The position numbers and the translations under genes are program-made. The notes under the pieces were generated by a model. The model made no database searches and was not told where the DNA came from. It was given only the letters and a program-made list of their open reading frames with translations. From Labyrinthula sp. Ha (Eukaryota > Sar > Bigyra > Labyrinthulida > Labyrinthulaceae), in contig JAALGZ010000017.1 in NCBI GenBank assembly GCA_015227615.1, positions 310,001 to 374,000 of the forward strand: DNA of 64,000 bases. Reading direction: 5' to 3'. Below are positions 9,176 through 19,097 of this stretch, one piece after another; position 1 is the first letter of the stretch, and each line of letters starts with the position of its first letter.

Positions 9176-12100
9176 TTATAAAGCTTGGTTTTAGGGTAAT
9201 GCAATATCGAGAACACTAATAATATCGACCTAGAATCAACATTGCCTTGACTTTCACCTGTGCAAGGAGTTCCCGTAAACACTAGAATATATACAATAAT
9301 AGTAATATACCTTGTTTAAAATAATTTTAGTTGACTTTTTATAGAAGTTTCTTGAAAAACTTTGAAACATAGAAAAGAAAATCAGACATCAACTCAAAGT
9401 ATTACAACGAGATGAAGTTATCTATGTAAGATCCGGTCATAACTTCGAATTGAATCATAATTGGTTAAAAGTAATTCTCAGAAAGAATAACACGTCTCAA
9501 ATATAATTCAATTCTAGGAATGTTTCTGTTCGAGCATTAATGCTGTCTTTAATAGTTATGAAAGCTAAATACGGATGAGAGTTCATGAAAAGGAGTTTAA
9601 CATTTAAAATTTACTCCCGGGGAAGAGGGACTAAGAAAACTAACGGTATAACTACAAGATCTAAATGACTTTATACTGCCTTCTAGTGTATTTTTTTCCT
9701 TTTGGAAGCAGGTTATCTCATAACTATAATCTAGTACCTCTTCATTGGGCAAATGTTTCTCAGGTAGACTTCAAAAATCCGCTTCACACCCTCAGATGAT
9801 CTCATAGTAAATTAAACCCAAAGGCTGCTAAATTATTTAAATTAAATTGAGCTGGTACTTAATGTTGAGCTGAATAATTTAATCACTGAATCAAAATTCT
9901 GGATATAATCTTTTTGCATATTGTTCGAATTGGAAACTAACATTCTGGCATTTATATATGTTATCCCGTTAAAATTCCTCCTGAAATGAGCCAAAGTTGG
10001 TTCTTTATAAACCTCGAACATTGAAAGGATTGCTCAAATATCTTTGCAAATTAATCAAGTTTGTTTGAAGCAATATTGAAACTTGCTGGTTTATGGTACT
10101 AATATTGTGCCGATGTGTGCAGTATTCAAGAAAGTATGAATATTGAAAGATTGCAACATAACTACTAGGTACTAGCCAAATAAAGCACCTTATTTCTCAA
10201 TAACCATCCATAATCAATTTAGCGCTTTCTAAAGCAATGAATTAATACACCCAAAATGCATCATTAAAAAAATTACTTATACGTTATATCGCGAATGATC
10301 TGAATTGGAGTCTAGTACAAAATATATGCAGTTATATGCTATTCTATTTAGAAATGATTGAGTACATAGTAAGGATTACCTAAAATGGGAGGGTGTTATT
10401 TCACCGTAAAAAGGTAAACGTGAAACCTTCCATTTGGTATAATTTGTCATGACCATACCACAGTAAAAACTATGGATAAACCGTAGGCTCATTTATTTAC
10501 GATTGGCTTCAACAACTTTTTGAAAAAAATTCAATGGTTACTTACCTTGCATAGTACATGATTCATTTACTTCATAGTAGAATTAATAAAGAAGTGTTTT
10601 GGAGAAAAGTAATTTGTGTCTAATAATGTCCTTGCTAGCTTTTATGTTAAGTTAAAACACCAACTGTTATAGAAATCTGGGTTGTTAAACTTAGAAGATG
10701 ACATTGTAACTATTTTACTGATACTGCTTACTTATTTTTTTATTAAGCATCTACTGGAAAAAATTTGGGTTTGAGATTGATCAGGTCCAAAACAAAACCT
10801 CATGACTTTGAACTGTGGTTTCTACATGAAAATAAGAAAATGCACTCAGCAAAAGCAAGACACAGCCCCAATAAGATACATACAAAAGAAAGCTTTAGCT
10901 TTACTTGCTATCGCACCGACAGTATATTAATGTTAGGTAGATGAAAAGACAGGGACATCAGAGGTTCTAAACTTTGATGAATGAAGGGGCCGGATGCTAC
11001 TTAGGCAGAGTATATCTGAAAAACAAACAGACTTCTATTTATTATAATCCAACATGCTAAAAATATACTCTGTAAGAAGAAGGGTCTGATGATTTGGGTG
11101 ACATTAAGCAATATGTTATTTGCATAGTTCAATACAGCATGGTCTTTCTATTGAAATAACCATACTTGTGTAAAAGTCTGCAATAGTCTCAACCATTAGA
11201 TGAAGCTAATTTAGGATAGTACATAAAACCAAGAAATCGTTACATGAGCCAGGCTTTAACTATTAGGCACTTCAATAATTAAATATTTCTATACTTTTAG
11301 TAGGAACAGAAAATGATAAGCACGAAAACTAAGCCCATTTTTTAAGCTGGTAGTCATTATTTAGCCAGAATATGAAATATGCTTAATTAATCTTGTGTAA
11401 TCATGAGAACAGCCTGGTGTAACTGGTGAATTAGTCTAACAGCTCCGATCATCTATCCATATAAACCAATATGTATAATAAATAAGAACTTACTCAATAA
11501 AATTAAGGCAACAGAAATTAATCGTCAACATTTTTGTACGAAATATAATTGCACCAAGATAAAATATTATAGTAAAACAAAGGGTTATTGTAGTCTAAGG
11601 AATTGGAAACTACTGAATGTAAATTTTATTGTAAGAATGAGTGCTGACACTTCATTCGTCCATACACATCGCAGAAATAAATACATAGTCGAGCATGTCA
11701 CAAAGAATACCCCTTTTCATTTAACTTAGTGTTCTTTTTTTTTCTTAACTAATTGTCCACCATCAACTAACCCCTCATAAAAATATTATAGAATAGTTTA
11801 CAAACTGCTTTCTACCCGTGAAAAAAGGTTAATACAAATCTCTACAATATAACAATAGTATATATTTATTAGAAACATACGTTGTGCGAACATAATAGTT
11901 GAAAGCTAGATCCGAAGCATCCGATTTAGGTCAACATATTGTGATATCTTTCACGGTAACCCTAGATATACTTTTACAGAAAAATTAGTAAAATTCTATT
12001 TGAGATTCTTTATGCCAAAATGAACAAGTAACAGGTTGAAATATACCATGTAGATGCTAAAAACATAAGAAAACCCGGTACTTAAGGCAATATAATCTTT

Positions 12101-13948
12101 CACGATAGCCTTCCAACTGCGCTACTATTATTCACTCTTTTTACATCTTCACAACTATAAGTTCTTAAGTTTGACCACAACTTCAATTAAGTTTATTCCT
12201 TATTCGTAGTTTCCCCTGAGTTTTTTTAGTTAACGAGTAGTTAGACCACCTTTTCTCCGATTTTACGTAACATGTGCTGCTGTCTTAAGTTGTTACATTC
12301 ACAGTTATTTGCATATAATCTCATATTTATTTTCTATTCTATATTGATAAATTTTGGTAACATAAACTGTTCTAGAATATTGTGAAAAGGTAAGAATAAA
12401 ATTTAGCGCAGATATACTTATAGTCATTCTTTGATTCAGAATTTAAACATCACATGCGCAGAATAGAATTACGAACTGTCTTTAAGTATCACCACAAAAC
12501 CTTTGCCCAAAGTCATATCAGAATATATATATCTAGGCAACCTTTTGAACAAACTTGAGGCCAAGTACATTCTTTATTCTAGTAGATGACAGAAAATTTC
12601 ATCAAGATCCACCTCTTTGTACAAGTTGTAGCCATTTTTTATTAAATTTTTAGCCCTTAAATACTCCTACATATCAAACCATAAGATGTGGTTGAGTTCT
12701 GGATCAAATCCAAGGTGATACGAAGGCAGTCCAATTGGGAGTTAGGTAATAAAAACGGGAGCAGAAATTTGTAATAACTACGAATGGCAGCTTCATAAAA
12801 TACAGTTGTTTCCTGTAATGTGAGAATCCCAGAAGCAGCTGAAACATATTTTAGAACTGTTCAGGGAAGTAATTTACTAAAGTTAATTAATAATTCATTT
12901 AATTATATATTTAAATCAAACAGTATAGAAGCAGTAGTACCAGAAATACTTTCCAATCCGTGTAAACTTTCTCAGAAGATTCTTGAGGAGAGTTTAACAT
13001 ATGTCTACTTAGTTATAAAATAATATTAACATTATAGAAAATACATTTTCACTCTCCTAGTTTCAAGTAGGTGTTCCTATGCCCGGAAGTGTGAAGAGAA
13101 CAAAAGTAATATAGGAATTGCAATATATCATGATGACTTTGTCATAGTTACTGTTGCTACTTGACCTTTGAGATGTCCGTTAATGCTTAAGCTTAACACA
13201 CATGAGACTTTGTTTCACGAATTCAAGTTACTGCCACGGGAGATAAAGATATTTCTAAGAAAAATATAAAGGGAATGCATATATGGGTTACTTGACTGTG
13301 GATGCCTTGGTGGGTATAATGACGTAGTGGTGTTGCATCTTTGCTGTTAATGAATATTATAATAGACGAAATTAACTTCTGGGTGTTGGGTTTCAGAGTT
13401 CATTTTACACAAAATAGGTATTTTGCCCTTACGATACAGGGGAAGATATAGCGGTATTATTTGGGGAATAGAATCTTAACAATTACTATAGCTATTGCAT
13501 GTTAGCCTGGCTATTAGACCCGATAAAACCCATATTGATATATGTTCTCGCAGTTGATATTCGAGCCAACAGAAAAAACTATTTTTTGTTTTTCTGTTGC
13601 TGATATGCACATCTCAGGCTCATACTGTTCTTTAATGTTGTGTTAGCTTTCTATGTATCCAAATAAATAATGGTATTTCTTTAATATGGTCACATATATT
13701 GTTCTGTCGTATACCAGGTGCTTCAACTATTTATACCGAGCACATCCAATAACACATCATTGAATTAACCGTTTCACACTACTGAAAATAAGTAAAAAAA
13801 AGAAAACCACTTGATTATTTAAAACCTTATTTGTTACTTATTCTTTTTTTCTTCAGCTTTCCAGAGAACCTTCTTTGAAAGTTACTTTTTACAGTTTCAC
13901 CCAAATTTGGAATTTCAATTTAGAATCTTACTAAAAAAAAAAAAAGGG
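9176..13948. other. intergenic desert, AT-rich
   Basis: About 4.8 kb of AT-rich sequence with stops in every frame. The few open stretches of 60-70 codons look random in composition. I recognise no gene, RNA or repeat. Confidence 0.5.
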
Positions 13949-14206
13949 TTAATTTCCTATAACTCCTTTAAAATAAAATTTTCCTGTACTACTCGATCCT
14001 TTGCTATACCCACGCAACTGCATCAGAAAACCCAACGAAGTAATAGAATCCCCACGATCACAGTCATTTCCCATTAAGTTAGCATCACTTAATAAATATG
14101 CTGAGCAAACCTTACAAAGAACAAAGGTCATATCATTAGCAAACCATACTTTTTGACTTTTTGAAAAAACGCAACTTGATGATTGGAGAGGAAAATTAGC
14201 TTAGGT
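13949..14206 (-). pseudogene. possible Yippee/Mis18-like zinc-domain fragment
   Basis: An open frame on minus reads VLCKVCSAYLLSDANL, then a GDS-rich segment, then a glycine/serine segment, ending at TAA (13949). The C-x-x-C-x-A-x-L-x-x-x-x-x-L pattern fits the first zinc knuckle of the Yippee/Mis18 superfamily. The second C-x-x-C is not found in the same frame. About 45 nt further on is another coding-like piece (IPNLGETVKSNFQRRFSGKL, then a basic end), but a TAA directly before it blocks a simple splice. A decayed gene or an unresolved multi-exon gene are both possible. The family call is tentative. Confidence 0.28.
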
Positions 14207-14209
14207 AAG

Positions 14210-15285
14210 GAATTGTAGACTTCCATTCACTGCTACAAAAGTAAAAAAAAAAGGATATATTTATCCTGTATACGTATATTTGATGTTAGCATAATTTATA
14301 ACAGTATACTAAGTGGAAGTATTGATGTTCCCTTGTTTATCTCTTGATTTAGATGAGCAATGCTTTCATTGAGGATTAGGTTTATTTTACAGCGTAGGAG
14401 GATCTGGTCTTAGTTTGAAATAACCTACTTCTGCAATATTGTATTTCTAGTTCCAGTCTGTGTCTGATTCAGGTTACAGATTTCAGAATCATATTACGTA
14501 TGTAAGAATAATGAAGAAAACACATGCTATCCACCTAATCTCATACCTAGGACAAAGTTATGTGTCTATCTCAAAACCTGATACTCTTTAATTTCTTTTC
14601 AGTGAAGTTTCAGATTCTTGCTTTGGAATAAAAATATTTTCTATCATACTTAGAAAACGTTATCTTTTCAACGTGTTTTTTTATAAATAAATAATTTTTT
14701 TAATCTAGTTTATACAAACAATGCTATCCGCTTAATTAACTATAACAATGAGAGGACTATTCTAAAGGTGGGCTCTCTAAGACACTAGGACTAGATATAT
14801 CTCTGCACATAGTTTACAAAACGTCCACAAAAGTTATGCAAACAAAATTGCTCTAATCATAACCTTAATATTTTACATGTCTCAGTTGTATCTATTCATG
14901 CGTCTTTTATTTTAACTATGTCATTGTCTTCAACCAAAAAGGTTATATAAAATTAGAAATCTTGGTTAAAGGCTTTCTAATTGGGACTGACTACCAAAAT
15001 TAAAACTTTAAAACTTAGTAAAGAAAATAAATGCTGGTTTTTCTGAAAAATAAGCACTATCTGAATAGAAGGGCGATTTCATTAAAAAAAAACTCCACTG
15101 TTCCTATTCGAACGACAAAATAACTTTAATTTTTTCCGCATATGTAATAAGCATTAAACTTAGAATTATTTATTCTTAGCCTAGTAGTATTTACTTGGAA
15201 TCAATTCCATAAGCATATTTGAATATCATCTACCACTGGAAGAAGTTACAAAGGCAAGAAAGAACACTACATTTAAGAGAACAAG
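14210..15285. other. intergenic, AT-rich
   Basis: I see no gene in this 1.1-kb stretch. It contains the 3' flank of BUD23. Confidence 0.5.
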
Positions 15286-16239
15286 CTAAAACCGACCAGA
15301 ACGCTTTCTCCCAGTATACTTTGAATCTCGTTTAACTTCTTTACCTTGTTTAACTCTTCTTGCTTTCTTTCTTTGGATCCATTCTTTCTTCCCTTCCTTT
15401 TGCGAACCCTTTCGATCTCTTTTCTTATTTTTTCCATACCAATTTCTTTCCTCGTTTCCATCATTTCCAACAACCTCAATCTCATTTCTTCGAGCTTTCA
15501 ACATTTCTTTTCGTTCTCTTTTTCTTTCTACTTCAGCTTGTCCAGCAAATAAACAAAGATAATATTTTTTTGCTTTTGCACTTTCAGGGTAATCCACCAC
15601 TACACCTCCAGTAAATCCACAACTTAAAGCAGCTGTTGAAATTAACTCCATTTGATCCGGTGACTCAGGATAAAGTTGAAGAACAGCTCTAGATCCTGTT
15701 TTTAAGCATTTATAAAGCGAAGAAAAAAAACTTTCAAGACGTTTTTTTGCATTGTGTTCTTTTACATTTTCATAACATAACCATTGAACTGCTGATATTG
15801 ATATCGCACCATCAAATTGTGACCTTTTATATGGTAAACCATGTCCAAAATCAAATTGAAGAAAATCTGCTGTTGATGTGTTTTCAGATTCTGTAATTTT
15901 GTTTTCTGCAGCGATTTGCAACATATGTGCAGAAATATCACTACCAATAAAAAAGTGACCATGTTGCGAAAGAATTTCACCTGACATTCCAGTTCCACAT
16001 CCTAGATCAAGAAGAAGCTTTGGACCATCACTTGAAAGGTTTAATAGTTCTAAAGCACGTTCTGATATCTGTGATTGTATTTGTAACATTCGAGAACTTC
16101 TTGCATATCTACAGGAATAAAAATAGATGAATGAGTTTATCAATGAAATAAATCAGAAGAAAATAAGGGAAATATACTTTTGACTTTCCTTCTTGTTGTA
16201 AAAATCCTGTGCGGACCCGGTATGCTCTGGTCTTGACAT
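15286..16239 (-). CDS. BUD23: 18S rRNA (guanine-N7) methyltransferase, 2 exons
   Basis: Exons are 16178-16239 and 15286-16108, separated by a 69-nt GT-AG intron (16109-16177); the spliced product has 294 residues. The N-terminus MSRPEHTGSAQDFYNKKESQ, joined across the intron to KYARSSRM, matches the Bud23/WBSCR22 RPEH...FY...A.KY...SRM block exactly, which fixes both the start and the splice. The SAM-binding motif LLLDLGCGTG is at about 52-61, an acidic motif II region (GSDIS) follows, and SISAVQWLC is the family-typical motif. The lysine-rich C-terminus ending SKYTGRKRSGRF is the Bud23 tail. Bud23 with Trm112 makes m7G in 18S rRNA and is needed for 40S export. It is divergent from RPS15A with a 203-bp shared promoter, which suits joint expression with ribosome genes. 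Confidence 0.95.
16109..16177 (-). other. 69-nt spliceosomal intron in BUD23
   Basis: GTATAT donor, CTGTAG acceptor, phase 2. It is T-rich before the acceptor. Removal restores the conserved KYARSSRM. Confidence 0.92.
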
Positions 16240-16442
16240 AACTTGTTTTTATAGATTTTGTTCCACAAACTTTTCTTGTTCAATAAGCGATTTCATTGGA
16301 CTGCTTAACCAATCACACAGGATCTTAACACTGTGATTTGATTGGCTTCTGTCAATTACCCAAAATCCCGCACTTTTGATTGGATAGAGCAAATTGAAAA
16401 CCACCAAAAAGGAAAAACAATAAAAAAGATCAACCAACTAAA
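16240..16442. promoter_or_regulatory. divergent BUD23/RPS15A promoter with four CCAAT boxes
   Basis: The 203 bp between the two start codons contain CCAAT at 16309-16313 and its complement ATTGG at 16295-16299, 16341-16345 and 16379-16383. CCAAT pentamers are bound by NF-Y in many eukaryotes. The density is high for the region; the factor is inferred. Confidence 0.55.
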
Positions 16443-16835
16443 ATGGTTCGTATGTCAGTTTTAGCAGATGCATTGAAAACAATTTCAAATGCTGAAAAAA
16501 GAGGTAAAAGACAGGTGCTAATTCGTCCAGCTTCAAAGGTTATCATCAAGTTCCTTCAAGTTATGCAAGCAAACGGATACATTGGAGATTTTGAATACGT
16601 TGATGATCACAGAAGTGGAAAAATTGTAGTTGAATTAATTGGAAGAATTAACAAATGTGGAGTTATTTCACCTCGTTTTGACGTTAGAGTTGGTGAAATG
16701 GAAAAATGGGTAGGTAACTTATTGCCATCCAGACAGTTTGGACACATTGTCTTTACCACTTCATACGGAATCATGGACCAAAATGAAGCAAGAAAAAAAC
16801 ACACTGGAGGAAAAGTTTTAGGCTTCTTCTATTAG
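16443..16835 (+). CDS. RPS15A: 40S ribosomal protein S15A (uS8)
   Basis: The protein has 130 residues, exactly the usual eukaryotic length, and no intron. It begins [20 protein letters not shown], has the conserved [23 protein letters not shown] and GKIVVEL segments, and ends with the family signature [26 protein letters not shown]. uS8 binds the central domain of 18S rRNA in the small subunit. It is divergent from BUD23, and AMMECR1 follows 165 bp downstream on the same strand. There is no doubt about identity. Confidence 0.98.
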   Translation: MVRMSVLADALKTISNAEKRGKRQVLIRPASKVIIKFLQVMQANGYIGDFEYVDDHRSGKIVVELIGRINKCGVISPRFDVRVGEMEKWVGNLLPSRQFGHIVFTTSYGIMDQNEARKKHTGGKVLGFFY

Positions 16836-16896
16836 AACTAATACTTAACAACAGCCTTTCCTATTTCCTATTATTTTTCTCTCAGTCTCCATTTAA

Positions 16897-16964
16897 TGAT
16901 GTCTTTAGTGAGACCGTGGGCTTAATGATGTCATTAGTTGCATTTTATAACATTAGTGACGTCA
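16897..16964. promoter_or_regulatory. three CRE-like sites upstream of AMMECR1
   Basis: TGATGTCT (16897), TGATGTCA (16926) and the perfect palindrome TGACGTCA (16957) are spaced 29 and 31 bp apart, each followed by an A/T-AG-T-like end. They lie 37-104 bp before the AMMECR1 start. TGACGTCA is the ATF/CREB bZIP consensus. The trio looks like a repeated module; regulation is inferred. Confidence 0.5.
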
Positions 16965-17000
16965 TAAGTGAAAATCCTTGTAGAAGCAGAAAAGATAAAT

Positions 17001-17573
17001 ATGACAGAGAATCTTGTAGCATCAAAAGAACACTGCGTATACTGTTTCGGAGTATTGGATGCTCTTCTTGAAAAAAATTCAACTCCTAACCCCCCTTTTC
17101 CAAGTTCAACGGAGTGCGCTGTTTTCATAACCTTTTCAAGATCCCCGAACGACTCTCTTCGAGGGTGCATTGGAACATTTTCCCCTGATTCTCTATGGAA
17201 ACAACTTGCAAAATACACTAGATATGCTGCTTTTAATGACTCAAGATTCAGACCTATTGTAAAAGCTGAACTTGAAGATCTTTCAGTAGGAGTTAGTTTA
17301 CTATTTAATTTCCAAGAGAAAGAAAAAGGGGATCTAGAGAGTTGGGAACTTGAAAAGCATGGGATTATCTTAGAGTATGAAGGAAACACTGGAACTTATC
17401 TTCCTGAAGTAGCTACTCAAACAGGTTGGTCTAAAGAGGAAATGGTTCACAGTTGTCTTAAGGATAAAGTTGGGATCTCTGTGAATAAAGATATTTTGAA
17501 GAATGTTACGATGACTACATATGAGACTTCAAAAACAAAATTAACATACAAAGAATACTTGAAGAAGGAATAA
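17001..17573 (+). CDS. AMMECR1: AMMECR1-domain protein
   Basis: The protein has 190 residues from ATG 17001; codons upstream are open only from a GTG and are not needed. It starts close to the family domain edge (EHCVYCFGVLDALL). The family-defining LRGCIGTF motif is at 53-60, followed by YTRYAAFNDSRFRP and the internal VGVSLL strand. The second conserved region TYLPEVATQTGWSKEE is near residue 135, with the VTMTTYET strand near the C-terminus. No intron is needed. AMMECR1 is conserved from archaea to humans and its biochemical role is poorly known; the conserved LRGCIGT motif suggests a catalytic or ligand site. It converges with the phosphagen kinase, 52 bp between the stops. Confidence 0.95.
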   Translation: MTENLVASKEHCVYCFGVLDALLEKNSTPNPPFPSSTECAVFITFSRSPNDSLRGCIGTFSPDSLWKQLAKYTRYAAFNDSRFRPIVKAELEDLSVGVSLLFNFQEKEKGDLESWELEKHGIILEYEGNTGTYLPEVATQTGWSKEEMVHSCLKDKVGISVNKDILKNVTMTTYETSKTKLTYKEYLKKE

Positions 17574-17625
17574 TAAGCGAGGGATTAATCGATATTCACA
17601 ATTAACTTGAATATGGAGTGTGTAT

Positions 17626-18870
17626 TTACTCTTTTGCTTCTTCTTCAGCAGGTTTTTCCTCCTCTGGTTTAGATTCTTCTGCTTTCTCAGCAGGTGCTTC
17701 TTCAGCAGGTTCATCACCAGCTGCTTTTTCTTCTTTCATTAACAAACCGATCCCCTTAAACAAATTAGCAATAATCTCACTCTCCTTGATAAACAATCTT
17801 GCACTTGGACTGATATCTACAGTTCCATCTTCTCCAATTGGTGTATGCTCTCCACCAATGCCTCTGACACTCAATCCAAGAGGTTTTGCAACTTCTTTTG
17901 CCTTTGTATCTGTTCCATCTTTAGTTAAATTTGGTAACTTAACGTGGACTGAGGCTCTCATACCAGTTCCAAGATTAGATGGGCAAGAAGTAACATAACC
18001 ATATTTATCACTTGTAGCGAATTCGATACCATCAATGCTTTCAATAGTATCCAAAACAACCTTTAGTCGCTCAAAAACTTCATTCAACTTAGTTCCTTTT
18101 TTCATACACATGATTCTAAGTTGATCTTCTTCTCCAAACCAAACGATAACTTGCTTATCTTCAGATACAAAACAACCTCTTCCATATGGCCAATCAGATG
18201 CAATACCTGCTGATTTCAAGTAAGGGTCATCATCCATATTCTTGAACATAATGTGATCCTTTACAAGCTCGTCATACTTTGCTTCGTCGATCAAGTTAGG
18301 GTTCTTGTTTTCGTCACCTTCTCCAAACTCAGGAGTAAGAGAATAAACAGCTCCATTTTCAAAACCTGGTTTCTTCATGAGTTCATCAAAAGCCTTTAAC
18401 ATAGTTTGTTCAAACTTGATTCTTTCCATCTTGTCCATTTTACCAGGCAAGTTAAAGCTCTTTAAATTTCTTCCCACTCTGACTCTCATGGAAACTTCAT
18501 CAAGACCAAGATTGGATACGTCTAGAACACCGTTGTCACCAACATCAGAGATATCCCAACTGGTTTCATGTTTTGCATCCTTCGCTGCTTTGTGGTAATC
18601 CCTAATAAGCGGATCTAGAAACTTGCCGAATGTCTCGTAGTCATCTGGTGTCATAGCATAAGCACCAAGACTGCTAGTTGGGTTATCCACACCAGATGCA
18701 GCAATTTGCATCAGAGTACCCTTCTGCTCATCAGAGTAGGAGTTGAAGAGTTTCTTTGACAAATGTTTCGCCGTAAGATTATCTGGGTTAGATTTCTTCG
18801 CCGCAGCTAGATCTGTTAGAAATTTTTTCTGTTCTGGTGACACTGGAGTTTTTGATTTACTGTTACCCAT
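17626..18870 (-). CDS. arginine-kinase-like phosphagen kinase
   Basis: The protein has 414 residues. ATG 18870 is chosen: the frame is open further upstream but only from TTG, and this start gives MGNSKS, an N-myristoylation signal (Gly2, Ser6). The guanidino-specificity loop VDNPTSSLGAYA (61-72) has the short arginine-kinase form, with Tyr71 matching the substrate-contact Tyr. RVRVGRN (129-135) binds nucleotide phosphates. GEED (246-249) and GEHT (340-343) supply the catalytic acids, and CPSNLGTG (296-303) has the reactive Cys. The core ends near 381; an acidic Glu/Pro/Ala/Lys tail of about 33 residues is unusual. These enzymes reversibly transfer phosphate from ATP to a guanidino compound. 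Arginine is the likely substrate, but taurocyamine cannot be excluded. Myristoylation suggests membrane or flagellar location (inference). Confidence 0.93.
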   Translation of the reverse strand: MGNSKSKTPVSPEQKKFLTDLAAAKKSNPDNLTAKHLSKKLFNSYSDEQKGTLMQIAASGVDNPTSSLGAYAMTPDDYETFGKFLDPLIRDYHKAAKDAKHETSWDISDVGDNGVLDVSNLGLDEVSMRVRVGRNLKSFNLPGKMDKMERIKFEQTMLKAFDELMKKPGFENGAVYSLTPEFGEGDENKNPNLIDEAKYDELVKDHIMFKNMDDDPYLKSAGIASDWPYGRGCFVSEDKQVIVWFGEEDQLRIMCMKKGTKLNEVFERLKVVLDTIESIDGIEFATSDKYGYVTSCPSNLGTGMRASVHVKLPNLTKDGTDTKAKEVAKPLGLSVRGIGGEHTPIGEDGTVDISPSARLFIKESEIIANLFKGIGLLMKEEKAAGDEPAEEAPAEKAEESKPEEEKPAEEEAKE

Positions 18871-19013
18871 CGTTAAAACTGTTATTACGTATGTGAGGAG
18901 AAGTAGGTACAAGGAGATTTGAAGATCTTTCAACTTTAGTTTAATTTTGATTTTTGATATTTTAAACGGATCAGGAGATGAAGATATGAAGTCGGTTTGG
19001 ATAATAGGATATT

Positions 19014-19097
19014 ATTGGCTGTATACTATAGTTTAAAGAATATGATTGGTGGGTGAATTTATAGGAGATATTATCAATGTGAATTTTTTTTTATTGG
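19014..19097. promoter_or_regulatory. CCAAT cluster upstream of the phosphagen kinase
   Basis: ATTGG (complement of CCAAT) occurs at 19014-19018, 19045-19049 and 19093-19097, about 145-225 bp upstream of the start codon. The arrangement is similar to the BUD23/RPS15A promoter. Confidence 0.4.

Noticed and set aside
16968-17000. Longer AMMECR1 N-terminus
   Set aside because: It would need a GTG start; ATG 17001 sits just before the conserved domain edge.
18871-18933. Hydrophobic, signal-peptide-like extension upstream of the phosphagen kinase
   Set aside because: It starts only from TTG and lies in the promoter side; the ATG at 18870 gives the family-like N-terminus with a myristoylation signal.
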